A stretch of DNA of 64,000 nucleotides. Source: Nonomuraea jabiensis (GTDB lineage Bacteria > Actinomycetota > Actinomycetes > Streptosporangiales > Streptosporangiaceae). Position 1 is the stretch's first letter; each line of letters begins with the position of its first letter. Location of the stretch: positions 5,654,501 through 5,718,500 of the forward strand of contig NZ_JACHMB010000001.1 in the NCBI RefSeq assembly GCF_014204795.1, written 5' to 3'. Both the position numbers and the translations under genes were made by a program. This document shows positions 1-8,653 of this stretch, in pieces. Below the pieces are notes generated by a model, which searched no databases, was not told the DNA's origin, and saw only the letters and a program-made list of their open reading frames with translations.

Positions 1-1338
1 GCGGATGGCGTGGGGGACGGCGGCCAGCTTGCGCATGAGCTCGGCGTCCTTGGGCCGGTCCTTCTTCCACTGCTCGGCCTGGCGGTTGGCGGCCGGCTCC
101 GGCGGGGAGTAGAACGTGATCTTGCCTGGGGCTCTGAGCGGGTTCTGGGGCTTGGCTGCCTGCGTGGTGGAGTGGGTGGTTTGGGTGGTGGTGGTCGTCT
201 GGGCGGGAGTGCGGGCGCTCGACGAGGTGCCCAGGGTGCGCCAGGCGACGGCCACGGACACGCCTCCCACGGCCACGGCGACGGCCGCCGCGGCGGCGAG
301 CACCCTCCTCCGGTTCCCCGCCACCCCGGGGCCGGGGAGGGAGGGGCTGCCGGGCGGCGCCGTCGCCGCGCCGGGCGGTCGCGGGCCGTCAGCCGGCGCC
401 GTCGTCAGGTCGGCGCGTGCCGGTTGGCCGGGCGCGTCCGTGCCTGTGCCCGTGCTCGTGCCTGTGCCCGTGCTCGTGCCTGTGCCCGTGCTCGTGCCTG
501 TGGGATCCGGCGGGGGAGTGCCGCCTGGGGCCAGGCCCGGGTCCGCCACGCTGAGGTGGTCCATCAGGTCCTGGGCCGTGGGGCGTTGATGGGGGTTCTT
601 CGTCAGCGAGGCGAGCACCAGGTCGCGCAGCGGGCCCGAGAGGCCGTCCAGCTCCGGGGCCTCGTTGAGGATGCGCAGGAGGATCGTGGGGACCGAGCCC
701 GAGCCGAACGGCGGTCTGCCGCTGGCCGCGTAGGCGACCGTGCAGCCCCACGAGAAGATGTCCGAGGCCGGGCCGATGGTGGCGCCCGACACCTGCTCGG
801 GCGACATGTACGACGGCGTCCCCACGATCGCGCTGCTCATCTCCGCGTCCATGAGCTGCGCGATGCCGAAGTCGATGACCTTGGGGCCGACCTGGGAGAG
901 CAGCACGTTCGACGGCTTGAGATCGCGGTGCACGACCCCCGCGCCGTGGATGGCGCGCAGGGCCATGGCCATCGCGGCGGCCAGGCCGTCCAGCGCCGAG
1001 CCCTTCAGCGGCCCCGACTCGCGGACGGCGTCCCCCAGGCTGGGTCCCTCGACGTACTCGGTGACCAGGTACGCCACGTCCCCCTCGACGTCGGCGTCCA
1101 GGACGGGAGCGGTGCAGAAGCGGGCGACCCGCTTGGCGGCGGCCACCTCGCGGGCGAAGCGCCGCCTGAAGTCCGCCTGCGCGTCCATCCTGGCGTGGAT
1201 GAGCTTGACCGCCACCCGCGTGCCGTCCGGTGCCTGGCCCAGGTAGACGACGCCCATGCCGCCCTCGCCCAGCCGGACCAGGAGTGTGTACGGCCCCACC
1301 TGGCGCGGATCCCCGTCCCTCAACGCCTCCAAGGTCAT
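1..1338 (-). CDS. Serine/threonine protein kinase, membrane anchored (3' end outside window)
   Basis: This is a Hanks-type Ser/Thr kinase that probably phosphorylates cytosolic proteins in response to an external cue. Visible motifs are the glycine loop GEGGMGVVY (about residues 25-33), the ATP lysine in VAVKLI (K45), the catalytic loop HRDLKPSN (D139) and DFG (D156). The kinase domain is followed by a Pro/Thr/Gly linker that contains a TGTSTG repeat. After it comes one hydrophobic segment (about residues 343-362), then a Thr/Gln-rich outer segment that is still open at the window edge. The ATG at 1338 gives the usual short leader before the kinase fold; no clear Shine-Dalgarno sequence is seen. 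The family is certain, but the ligand and targets cannot be read from the sequence. Confidence 0.93.
   Translation of the reverse strand, partial: MTLEALRDGDPRQVGPYTLLVRLGEGGMGVVYLGQAPDGTRVAVKLIHARMDAQADFRRRFAREVAAAKRVARFCTAPVLDADVEGDVAYLVTEYVEGPSLGDAVRESGPLKGSALDGLAAAMAMALRAIHGAGVVHRDLKPSNVLLSQVGPKVIDFGIAQLMDAEMSSAIVGTPSYMSPEQVSGATIGPASDIFSWGCTVAYAASGRPPFGSGSVPTILLRILNEAPELDGLSGPLRDLVLASLTKNPHQRPTAQDLMDHLSVADPGLAPGGTPPPDPTGTSTGTGTSTGTGTSTGTGTDAPGQPARADLTTAPADGPRPPGAATAPPGSPSLPGPGVAGNRRRVLAAAAAVAVAVGGVSVAVAWRTLGTSSSARTPAQTTTTTQTTHSTTQAAKPQNPLRAPGKITFYSPPEPAANRQAEQWKKDRPKDAELMRKLAAVPHAIR
439..502. repeat. 18-bp tandem repeat in the kinase linker
   Basis: The unit CGTGCCTGTGCCCGTGCT occurs three times in exact tandem plus a 10-bp partial copy. 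On the minus strand it encodes alternating Thr-Gly and Ser-Gly pairs in the kinase juxtamembrane linker. Being a multiple of three, copy-number change would keep the frame. Confidence 0.9.
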
Positions 1339-1372
1339 AAAGGGTCAGGTTAGTCCCCCGTCCCCTAACGGC

Positions 1373-2365
1373 CTACAGCTCCAGCCGCCATTCGTTCCAT
1401 TCGTCGAGGAGCTCGAAGCCCATGGCCTCGTTGATGGCCAGCATGTGGGCGTTGGAGGTGGCGTTCCAGGTGATGATCCGCTCCAGGTGGGGCTCGTGCT
1501 CGCGGAGCCAGAACAGGTTGGCGAGCTTGAGCAGCAGCCCGAGGCGGTGGCCACGGTGCCCGGCCAGCACGGTGGTGTCCGCCTGGTGTCCCCAGCCGTC
1601 GGAGCGGTCGGCGCCGAGGTAGATCCGCGTGTATCCGGCGGGGGCCCCGTCGGAGTCGCGGCGGGCGATCATCGAATAGCTGGTGAAGCCGCGGTCCTTG
1701 ATACCCTCCTCGCGGTCGCGGATGCGCTCGGAGCTGAAGTCGAAGTCCTCGATGCCGGCGTCGCGAGGGGCGTCGTTCATGCCGTTCATCAGGGTCGAGA
1801 GGTCGGGGATCAGGCCGGGGTCGGCCTGGCCGATCCAGCGTTCGAGACGGTAGCCCTCGACGGTGGGGAGCATGCGTCCGAGGGCGTCCCAGTCGGCCTT
1901 GTGGAGATCCAGCACGCGGCGGGCCTCGGCGACCGCCACCGTCATGCCGTGGGCGAGCGCGAAGCGGGCGCCCACGCCGGTGGTCGGCGTCTCCGTGAGG
2001 AGCAGGCTCCTGCCGTGGTGGCGCAACCTCTCCAGCGCATGCTCGAACAGCGCCGAGCCCAGCCCCCGGCCGCGCCGCTCGGGGCGCACGACGAGGGGGA
2101 AGAGCCAGCCCATGTGGGTGTTGTCGAGCTGGGAGAGCGACAGTCCGTAGCCGCCGACGACCTCCCCGCCCTCGACGACGGCCCACAGCTCGGCCCGGTT
2201 ACCCGGCGAGTGCCTGGCGATGTCGTGGCGGAAGTGGGCGAGCGACATCAGAGGGCCCGGATCGTCGGAGTAGGCCACCGTGTACGCCTCGTGCAGGCCC
2301 GTGACCAGGTCGCCCGGCCGGTCGAGATCGATGGGCTGGATCCACATGTGCCCAGCAAATCGCAC
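1373..2365 (-). CDS. GNAT-family N-acetyltransferase with two GNAT domains
   Basis: A 330-residue protein made of two GNAT modules. The N-terminal half carries a clear acetyl-CoA loop RRGRGLG (about residues 96-102). The C-terminal half has the related GHRGHRLG followed by the typical ending IITWNATSNAHMLAINEAMGF. Tandem GNATs of this length are common in actinomycetes; the acceptor (an antibiotic, amine or protein) is unknown. The longest start is GTG at 2365. An ATG at 2347 (MWIQPIDLD) is an equally good choice because neither has a strong ribosome site. It is transcribed away from the kinase gene's start side and lies just downstream of the DUF2630 gene. Confidence 0.88.
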   Translation of the reverse strand: MRFAGHMWIQPIDLDRPGDLVTGLHEAYTVAYSDDPGPLMSLAHFRHDIARHSPGNRAELWAVVEGGEVVGGYGLSLSQLDNTHMGWLFPLVVRPERRGRGLGSALFEHALERLRHHGRSLLLTETPTTGVGARFALAHGMTVAVAEARRVLDLHKADWDALGRMLPTVEGYRLERWIGQADPGLIPDLSTLMNGMNDAPRDAGIEDFDFSSERIRDREEGIKDRGFTSYSMIARRDSDGAPAGYTRIYLGADRSDGWGHQADTTVLAGHRGHRLGLLLKLANLFWLREHEPHLERIITWNATSNAHMLAINEAMGFELLDEWNEWRLEL

Positions 2366-2389
2366 GGGCGATGGCCGGGGCGAGCGAAT

Positions 2390-2635
2390 TTACTGGCGGT
2401 AGTTCTCGACCTCGTTGGCGGGGCGGGCGGCGGCGTTGTCGGGGTCCTCGCCCGCGCTCCGCCTGGCCCGGCGCTGCCTGAGCAGGTCCCAGCACTGATC
2501 GAGCGCCGTCTCCAGCTGCTTGATGCGCTCCTGCTCCTCGTCCGTGGTCACCTCGCCTTGGGTCAGCCTGTTGCGCAGCTCGTGCTCCTCGTCGACCAGA
2601 GCACTGATCCTGGTGAGAATTTCGTCGTCCCGCAT
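2390..2635 (-). CDS. DUF2630 family small protein
   Basis: An 81-residue, highly charged, helical protein with the sequence pattern of DUF2630: an opening MRDDEILTRISALVDEEHEL, then a central heptad-rich stretch ending in WDLLRQRRARR. DUF2630 proteins are small actinobacterial proteins of unknown function. The gene sits 24 bp upstream of the acetyltransferase on the same strand and could be co-transcribed with it. It has a complete start and stop and lacks signal peptide or membrane segments. Confidence 0.85.
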   Translation of the reverse strand: MRDDEILTRISALVDEEHELRNRLTQGEVTTDEEQERIKQLETALDQCWDLLRQRRARRSAGEDPDNAAARPANEVENYRQ

Positions 2636-2639
2636 GCCT

Positions 2640-3069
2640 GAACTCTAGTCACCGGTCCCGCCCAGCCTTCCGCCCCGGTGCCCGTTTCCCACCGCACTTC
2701 GGCTGAGGTCCCTTGGGAAGGGGGAAGGCGCGCCGTCGGCGACGGGATCCGTCGGTGGGGCGCGGTGGCGGGCGGCCGGTGGCGGTGCGGTGGCGGCATC
2801 CCTCGGTGAGGCCCGGCGGCGGAGGCCCGGCGGCGACGGCCCGGTGGTGGGGTGCCGTGGCGCGGAGGTCCGATGGCGAGCAAGGGGCCGGGGACGAGGA
2901 GGCCGGGCGGCGGCGAGGGTTCGGTGGCGGGGTCCGATGGTGGGGAGTCCAACGGCGGAGGGCGGTGGTGGGGTGCGGAGGTGCAGCGGTGGGGGGTTGG
3001 CGGGGCGAGGGGCGGGGAGGGGAGTGGGGTCTTGGGGGAATGGGCGGTGGTGCGTGATAGAACACGGCC
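2640..3069. other. Non-coding, strongly G-rich spacer
   Basis: About 430 bp with extreme strand bias: G-rich on the plus strand, with many degenerate GGTGG, GGCGG and GGTGGGG clusters. Open frames here are low-complexity (Arg/Gly/Pro) shadows with no recognisable family. It separates the divergently transcribed DUF2630 and dimethylargininase genes and must hold both promoters. G-quadruplex potential is plausible but untested. Confidence 0.6.
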
Positions 3070-3816
3070 ATGTCCGGCCTTGCGCTCGTCAGGAAACCCG
3101 GCCCCCGGATCGCCGAGGGCATCGTCACCCACATCCAGCGCGAGCCGGTGGACCCGGAACGGGCGCGGCACCAGCACGACGCCTACGTGGGCGCGCTGGC
3201 CGCCGCTGGGTGGCGGGTCACGTACGCGCCAGATGCCGACGAGCTGCCCGACGCCCCGTTCGTGGAGGACGCGGTGGTGGTGTCGGGGCGGCTCGCCGTA
3301 CTGACCAGGCCGGGGGCGCCGGAACGGCGGCCCGAGGTGGAGTCGGTGGCCGCGGCCGTGCGGGAGCTGGGGCTCAAGGCGGTCAGGATCGTGCCGCCCG
3401 GCACGCTCGACGGCGGCGACGTGCTGCAGGTCGGGCCCACCGTGTACGTCGGGAGGTCGGCCCGCACCAATGACGAGGGGATCGCGCAGCTCGCGGGCCT
3501 GCTGCCGGAGCGCGAGGTCGTGCCCGTGGACATGACCGGCGTGCTGCACCTGAAGTCGGCGGTGACCGCCCTGCCCGACGGGACGCTCATCGGCGATCCA
3601 CGCCACGTGGACCTGCCGGGGCTGCTCGCGCCGCCGGAGGAGTCGGGCGCGCACGTGGTGCTGCTGGGCGGGGGCCGCGTGCTGATGGCCGCCTCGGCGC
3701 CCCAGACCGCCGCAATGCTCGAAAAACGCGGATTTATCGTGACGAAGGTAGATATTTCGGAGTTCGAGCGGCTGGAAGGATGCGTGACCTGCCTCAGCGT
3801 CCTGATCCCGGACTGA
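3070..3816 (+). CDS. ddaH: Dimethylarginine dimethylaminohydrolase (dimethylargininase)
   Basis: This 248-residue guanidino-modifying hydrolase converts N-omega-methylated arginines to citrulline plus methylamines, or acts on a related guanidino compound. The pentein-fold signature is complete: FVEDA with E66/D67, the GTLDGGDVL substrate loop, the histidine in VLHLKSAV (H160), and the C-terminal nucleophile region EGCVTCLSVL (C238 and C241; C241 aligns with the family nucleophile). Length matches bacterial DDAH. The gene stands alone upstream of leuA. A second, different member of the superfamily lies at 30817-31614. No Shine-Dalgarno sequence precedes the ATG, suggesting a short or leaderless 5' end. 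Confidence 0.92.
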   Translation: MSGLALVRKPGPRIAEGIVTHIQREPVDPERARHQHDAYVGALAAAGWRVTYAPDADELPDAPFVEDAVVVSGRLAVLTRPGAPERRPEVESVAAAVRELGLKAVRIVPPGTLDGGDVLQVGPTVYVGRSARTNDEGIAQLAGLLPEREVVPVDMTGVLHLKSAVTALPDGTLIGDPRHVDLPGLLAPPEESGAHVVLLGGGRVLMAASAPQTAAMLEKRGFIVTKVDISEFERLEGCVTCLSVLIPD

Positions 3817-3889
3817 CGGCGACCCGCCATCTTCTCAGGATCCGAGATCCAGGGCAACGCATCCCGAGACGTCTGGTAACGTGCATGGC

Positions 3890-3934
3890 ATGCTGCGTGG
3901 GCTGCTTCTTAGCTGCCGCGGCGGGGGCCACTGA
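3890..3934 (+). CDS. leuA leader peptide (transcription attenuation)
   Basis: A 14-codon ORF encodes MLRGLLLSCRGGGH followed by TGA. Four of 14 residues are leucine, three of them consecutive. It lies 74 bp upstream of leuA on the same strand, in the position of known ribosome-mediated attenuators. Comparative work has proposed leucine attenuation of leuA in Actinobacteria; this instance is called from the sequence only. No Shine-Dalgarno sequence precedes the ATG, so translation may be leaderless. Confidence 0.75.
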   Translation: MLRGLLLSCRGGGH

Positions 3935-3958
3935 GGCCGGCTCCCTCGCCGCGGAGCC
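3916..3958 (+). promoter_or_regulatory. Alternative hairpins of the leuA attenuator
   Basis: Two mutually exclusive stems are visible. CCGCGGCG (3916-3923) pairs with CGCCGCGG (3947-3954). GGCTCC (3939-3944) pairs with GGAGCC (3953-3958). The first stem starts inside the leader peptide gene, so ribosome position on the Leu codons could choose between them. There is no long U tract after the second stem, so it may act by termination or by limiting leuA translation. Confidence 0.6.
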
Positions 3959-4007
3959 AGTCATGCGCGTCGGCCGTTTTCATCAGACCGACGAGGAGCC
4001 AGCAGAC

Positions 4008-5714
4008 ATGACCGCTCAGCAGCCCAGCCCGATGCCCATCCATCGCTATCAGGCGTTCGAACCCATCCGCCTGACCGACCGCACCTGGCCCGACAAGGTC
4101 ATCACCAAGGCGCCCCGCTGGTGCGCGGTGGACCTGCGGGACGGCAACCAGGCCCTGATCGACCCGATGGACTCCCACCGCAAGCTCCAGATGTTCGAGC
4201 TGCTGGTACGCATGGGCTACAAGGAGATCGAGGTCGGCTTCCCGGCCGCCTCGCAGACCGACTTCGACTTCGTCCGCCAGATCATCGAAGAGGGCCGCGT
4301 CCCCGACGACGTGGTCATCCAGGTGCTGACCCAGGCCAGGCCGGAGCTGATCGAGCGCACCTTCGAGGCCATCGAGGGCGCCAAGCAGGCCATCGTCCAC
4401 CTGTACAACTCGACCTCCACCCTCCAGCGCCGCGTCGTGTTCGGCCTGGACAAGGAGGGCATCACCGCCATCGCCGTCGAGGGCGCCAAGCTGGTCAAGA
4501 AGCTCGCCGACGCGACCGACGTCGACGTCTACTTCCAGTACTCTCCCGAGTCGTTCACCGGCACCGAGCTCGAATACGCCGTCGAGGTGTGCGACGCGGT
4601 CAACGACGTGTGGCAGCCCACCCCCGACCGCAAGGTCATCGTCAACCTGCCGGCCACGGTCGAGATGGCCACCCCCAACATCTACGCCGACCAGATCGAG
4701 TGGATGCACCGCAACCTCAAGCACCGCGACTCGATCGTCCTGTCGCTGCACCCGCACAACGACCGCGGCAGCGCCGTGGCCGCCGCCGAGCTGGGCTACA
4801 TGGCGGGCGCCGACCGCATCGAGGGCTGCCTGTTCGGCAACGGCGAGCGCACCGGCAACGTCTGCCTGGTCACCCTGGGCATGAACCTGTTCTCCCAGGG
4901 CGTCGACCCCGAGATCGACTTCAGTGACATCGACGAGATCCGCCGCGTCACCGAATACTGCAACCAGCTGCCCGTGCACCCGCGCCACCCGTGGGGCGGC
5001 GAGCTGGTCTACACCGCCTTCTCCGGCTCCCACCAGGACGCCATCAAGAAGGGCTTCGAGCACCTGGAGCGCGACGCGGCCGCGGCGGGCGTGCCGGTCG
5101 ACCAGTTCACCTGGGCGGTGCCGTACCTGCCGATCGACCCGAAGGACATCGGCCGCACCTACGAGGCCGTCATCCGCGTCAACAGCCAGTCGGGCAAGGG
5201 TGGCGTCGCGTACATCATGAAGGCCGACCACCAGCTCGACCTGCCGCGCCGGCTGCAGATCGAGTTCTCCAAGGTGGTGCAGGCCCGCACCGACAGCGAG
5301 GGCGGCGAGATCAGCCCCGCCGCGATGTACGAGATCTTCCGCGACGAATACCTGCCCAACCCGGCCAACCGCTGGGGCCGCCTCAGCCTGATGGCCCACC
5401 GCCACGAGTCCACGGTGGACGACAAGGACCGCATCGGCGCCGACGTCCGCATCGACGGGGAGATCCGCGAGATCTCGGGCGCCGGCAACGGCCCGATCTC
5501 GGCCTTCATCGACGCCCTGGCGGGGGTCGGCATCCAGGTGCGCGTGCTCGACTACGTGGAGCACGCGATGAGCGCCGGCTCCGACGCCAAGGCCGCCTCC
5601 TACCTGGAGTGCGAGGTCGACGGCCAGGTGCTGTGGGGCGTCGGCGTCGACGCCAACACCACGACGGCCTCGCTCAAGGCCATCATCTCCGCGGTCAACC
5701 GCGCCTCGCACTGA
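4008..5714 (+). CDS. leuA: 2-isopropylmalate synthase
   Basis: Catalyses the first committed step of leucine synthesis: acetyl-CoA plus 2-oxoisovalerate to 2-isopropylmalate. The 568-residue protein matches the long actinobacterial LeuA. The DRDGNQ-type metal motif appears as DLRDGNQAL, the SLHPHNDRG metal site follows, and GNGERTGN sits late in the barrel. A C-terminal LeuA dimer domain (GNGPISAFIDAL onward) is the leucine-feedback site. The frame stays open upstream to 3780, but the ATG at 4008 has GAGGAG nine bases upstream, and MTAQQPSPMPIHRYQAFEPI is the usual N terminus. Expression is probably controlled by the Leu-rich leader just upstream, in addition to feedback inhibition. Confidence 0.96.
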   Translation: MTAQQPSPMPIHRYQAFEPIRLTDRTWPDKVITKAPRWCAVDLRDGNQALIDPMDSHRKLQMFELLVRMGYKEIEVGFPAASQTDFDFVRQIIEEGRVPDDVVIQVLTQARPELIERTFEAIEGAKQAIVHLYNSTSTLQRRVVFGLDKEGITAIAVEGAKLVKKLADATDVDVYFQYSPESFTGTELEYAVEVCDAVNDVWQPTPDRKVIVNLPATVEMATPNIYADQIEWMHRNLKHRDSIVLSLHPHNDRGSAVAAAELGYMAGADRIEGCLFGNGERTGNVCLVTLGMNLFSQGVDPEIDFSDIDEIRRVTEYCNQLPVHPRHPWGGELVYTAFSGSHQDAIKKGFEHLERDAAAAGVPVDQFTWAVPYLPIDPKDIGRTYEAVIRVNSQSGKGGVAYIMKADHQLDLPRRLQIEFSKVVQARTDSEGGEISPAAMYEIFRDEYLPNPANRWGRLSLMAHRHESTVDDKDRIGADVRIDGEIREISGAGNGPISAFIDALAGVGIQVRVLDYVEHAMSAGSDAKAASYLECEVDGQVLWGVGVDANTTTASLKAIISAVNRASH

Positions 5715-5729
5715 CCTCTGATTCGCTGT

Positions 5730-5764
5730 AACCGGCCCTGGCACCGACCTGCCGGGCCCGGTTT
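5730..5764. terminator. Terminator after leuA
   Basis: An imperfect hairpin with arms AACCGGCCCTGGCA and TGCCGGGCCCGGTTT (one bulge, one wobble pair), a loop of about six bases and a short T run at the 3' side. It lies between leuA and the convergent lipoprotein gene. Confidence 0.7.
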
Positions 5765-5858
5765 ATCCGGTACGCGCCCACAAGGCCTCGTACCCATCAC
5801 TCGACCGCGCCCCCACGAACAGCGGGAGGCGCGGTCGAGGTGGTTGCGCGCTGAATTG

Positions 5859-6449
5859 CTATGTGCCAGGAGTGCAGTTGTACAGCTTGCCGTAGCGTTT
5901 TTGGGCGATGCGCATGAGCTCGGTCATATCCTTGAACGCATCCCTGCCTTTGGCGACTTGGGCCAGGTAGATGTCGATCATGCGGTCTTCGTCGCCGCAG
6001 CCGAACTTCGCGCTCACCCGGTATGGCTGGTCGGCCAACGGGCTATTCGTCACGTAGGCGGCCATGCCTTCACCAAGTTCTGTAGGAAGTTCGACTCCGC
6101 TGTGCCGTGTGTAAACGCTGCGTCTGTCGGTCATGAGGAAGCGTAGATGCTCCTGACCGGTCTCGCCGTCCGCTTGCAGCCAGTTCACTTGAAGAGGCCA
6201 AGGTGCTGTGTCAGGAGCCCAGCATTCGCCGCTTTCCGTGCTACCGGCGGTCCTTTCCGCGAGAGGCCGGGTTACCCCGCTCACCAGGCGAAACGCTTCT
6301 TCAGGGATGAACTTGCAGATATACGGCGGCACATCCTGGATCAGCTGAGGTGCCCGAGTCGGTGTGGAAACGATGTCGGTCCCCGAGGTGCATGCTGCCA
6401 TGGATAGAACAAGAGCGATCAGGGCGACAGGCAGACGAGAATTCCTCAT
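5859..6449 (-). CDS. Secreted lipoprotein, unknown function (DUF3558-like)
   Basis: A 196-residue protein with a classical lipoprotein signal: MRNSR, a hydrophobic stretch, and lipobox LSMAAC (Cys about residue 20). The mature part has several Cys residues (ICKF, GECW, FGCGDED, YNCTP) that could form disulfides. It has the overall look of small actinobacterial surface lipoproteins of the DUF3558 kind, but I am not certain of the family. Its ATG overlaps the stop of the 735-aa gene (ATGA), so it is the third gene of the operon starting at 8958. The context suggests a cell-envelope role connected with the WXG100-like partner. Confidence 0.8.
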   Translation of the reverse strand: MRNSRLPVALIALVLSMAACTSGTDIVSTPTRAPQLIQDVPPYICKFIPEEAFRLVSGVTRPLAERTAGSTESGECWAPDTAPWPLQVNWLQADGETGQEHLRFLMTDRRSVYTRHSGVELPTELGEGMAAYVTNSPLADQPYRVSAKFGCGDEDRMIDIYLAQVAKGRDAFKDMTELMRIAQKRYGKLYNCTPGT

Positions 6450-8653
6450 CTTCTATCTCCAGTGGATGACGGAATCTGCAGGCCGAGATAATCGTCCACC
6501 TCACTGGTCCTGCGGAATGTACCACCGAAACGATCGAGCAGGCCACTGCTTCCGCCTTTGTCTCGGACCCAACGAAGGAACTCGCTGTATTCCTGCGGGC
6601 TCATCTCAGCGAAGGGCTTGATCGTCGGTGGTGTTCCGGTCATGAATATCTCCCCTCTCCGGGAGAACTCATCGAGCAAACCCTTGTTCAACAGGGAACT
6701 GGCGAGCATCTGCTCCGCCAGTCTCTCCACCGCCAGCCTGTTGTCTCCCAGCGTCCGGTGTGTCTCGTCCAAGCCTCGCCCGCGTTGGGACATCTGCTGG
6801 GCGATATGTTCCGCGACTGCGTCATATGCCGTTCCGGCGAGCTTGTCGTATCCCTTGCCGACCAGATCGCCAAATGCCCCGATGGCCAGCTGGCCCACCT
6901 GCTTGGCTCCCGGCACCGGCAGTAGTCCTATCGCGTCGCCGACCATGGTCTTCAGCGCTTCGTCCGCTTTCTTGTCGTCCAGTCCCTGGGCGATCAGCAC
7001 CTGGCGGCGGATCTCCACGATGTGGGAGAAGGGACGTGCCTCTTCCACAGTCCGATCCGTCAGGAACTGCATGATGTCGGCCTTGTCGACTCGCCCGTCC
7101 CCGTCGAAGTCGAACTCTTTGACGTCGTCCTTTGTGAAGCCGAGCCGCTCGGCGTTGGAGGCGTTGAGACCGACCGGAGGCAGGGTTCCGAGGGCTGCCC
7201 GCATGTGTTCGGTCTGCGCTCGCACCAGCGCCTCGAACCCGGCGTCGTTGGAGGTGGCCAGTGCCAGCGCGTAGGACATGTCCTTGGCTGAGACCTGGCC
7301 GAACGTCGCGTGGTTCAGGAGAAGCCGGGAGAGCTGGTCGATGTTGGCGGCGATCGCGCGGCTCAGGGGATAGCTCAGGGCCGCGTACCGATCGAAGGTT
7401 TCCCTGTTCTTGATCTCCAGGTTGCCGCTGTCGGCTTTGCTGAAGGCGCCGCGCATCTCGTCGGCGAGGATCTTGGTCATCTCGGCGGCCAGTTTCTTGG
7501 AGGTCGCGTCCTGGCCGGTCGTCGCGGTCACCAGCATGTCGCTGATCGGCTTGTAGTCGCCCAGAAAGCGGGAAGCGTCCCACCGGGTCGTCAGCAGATA
7601 GTCCAGCACGGACTCCTTCCATCCCGCCGGGGTGTGGTTCAGGAGTGCGTGAGAGGCTTCGCGGCTGGACTTCGCCGCATGGAACAAATCCTCCACCACC
7701 GATGCCTGGTTCTTCATGTCCGGGCTGCTCGCCTGCGAGTCCGGCCTGAGCATGGTGCCGAAACCGAGCGTGCCGGCCAGGTCGAGTATGGGGAGTTGAA
7801 TTCCCCCGAAGGGACGGCCCAGCGCGTCCTTGCCCGCCGCCCATTCGTCCTTGCGCTGTTCGTTCTCGTAGACGATCACGTCGCGCCCGACGACCTCCAT
7901 GAACTCCTTCGAGAACGGCGGCTTCCCGTCGTGGGCACGCCAGATGAGCGCCTGAGCCTGGTAGCCCGAGTACTTCGTGTCGCCCGCCTTGTGCTCGGCC
8001 CGGCCCTCCGTCACCAGCTCCTTGAGGAGGTCATCGCCCATGTACGCGGGATTCTTCGGATCGGTTCCTCTGGCCAGAGCCGTGCTCAGCATGCGCAGGG
8101 CCTTCTTGCCTTCGCTGGAAATCCGAGCCATGCGATCACGGTCTCCGTGGACCTGGGCGTCGCGCAACTGCATGGCGAGCGAGCCGGGCAGTCGTGTCAC
8201 ACCCTGGGCGCCGAGTGCGCCGAGGAACGCCTTGACGAACTCCGCGTCCCCGCTCCGCGACGCGTACTTCTCCAGCTCTGCCAGCGCTTTGGCGTCTCCG
8301 TACGCGGCCTTCAAGGCGGCACGACCTGCCAATGTCCCGTCCAGCAGCCCTTTGGCGGCGTCCAGGTCGTCAGGCATCTCCAGGAAGCTTCCGGCGGGCG
8401 TGCTTCTGCCGAAGGTGACCTTCTGCCGCTGCAGCTCGTGGACCAGTCTCTGCCGCCGCCGCAGGTCCTCGGCCTGGGTGGTGACCCGTCCGGCCAACTG
8501 CCGCAGCCGCGCCGCCGGGGAGGTGTCGAGCCCGGCGCTCTGCAACTCGCTGTGCAGCGCCTGCGCCAGCTCCTCCAGCCGCCTGGCCGCCTCGGTGTGC
8601 TTGCTCGCCATCGTGTCGAATTCGGGCTGTTTGACCCCGGTGAACTCGGTCAT
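6446..8653 (-). CDS. Large helical protein of a WXG100-like operon (DUF6571-like), with EF-hand loop
   Basis: A 735-residue, mostly helical protein. The N terminus (TEFTGVKQPEFDTMASKHTEAARRLEELAQ-type, then a run ending QLAGRVTTQAEDLRRRQRL) resembles actinobacterial proteins annotated DUF6571 that accompany ESX-like small proteins. Residues about 514-525 form a textbook EF-hand loop, DFDGDGRVDKAD, so calcium binding is expected. No signal peptide or membrane helix is seen. The ATG at 8653 overlaps the upstream stop (ATGA), and its own stop overlaps the lipoprotein start, so the three genes are translationally coupled. The frame is open for 89 codons further upstream, but the overlap decides the start. 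Function is unknown; a secreted toxin or surface-assembly role is a guess from context. Confidence 0.75.
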   Translation of the reverse strand: MTEFTGVKQPEFDTMASKHTEAARRLEELAQALHSELQSAGLDTSPAARLRQLAGRVTTQAEDLRRRQRLVHELQRQKVTFGRSTPAGSFLEMPDDLDAAKGLLDGTLAGRAALKAAYGDAKALAELEKYASRSGDAEFVKAFLGALGAQGVTRLPGSLAMQLRDAQVHGDRDRMARISSEGKKALRMLSTALARGTDPKNPAYMGDDLLKELVTEGRAEHKAGDTKYSGYQAQALIWRAHDGKPPFSKEFMEVVGRDVIVYENEQRKDEWAAGKDALGRPFGGIQLPILDLAGTLGFGTMLRPDSQASSPDMKNQASVVEDLFHAAKSSREASHALLNHTPAGWKESVLDYLLTTRWDASRFLGDYKPISDMLVTATTGQDATSKKLAAEMTKILADEMRGAFSKADSGNLEIKNRETFDRYAALSYPLSRAIAANIDQLSRLLLNHATFGQVSAKDMSYALALATSNDAGFEALVRAQTEHMRAALGTLPPVGLNASNAERLGFTKDDVKEFDFDGDGRVDKADIMQFLTDRTVEEARPFSHIVEIRRQVLIAQGLDDKKADEALKTMVGDAIGLLPVPGAKQVGQLAIGAFGDLVGKGYDKLAGTAYDAVAEHIAQQMSQRGRGLDETHRTLGDNRLAVERLAEQMLASSLLNKGLLDEFSRRGEIFMTGTPPTIKPFAEMSPQEYSEFLRWVRDKGGSSGLLDRFGGTFRRTSEVDDYLGLQIPSSTGDRR

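Noticed and set aside
439..502. CRISPR array
   Set aside because: The 18-bp units are directly tandem, without unique spacers, and encode a protein linker.
4..1353. 447-residue plus-strand ORF over the kinase
   Set aside because: It is a shadow of the minus-strand kinase, which has all catalytic motifs.
3780..4007. N-terminal extension of leuA by 76 codons
   Set aside because: The frame is open by chance. ATG 4008 has a strong ribosome site and the family N terminus, and the upstream part holds the leader peptide and hairpins.
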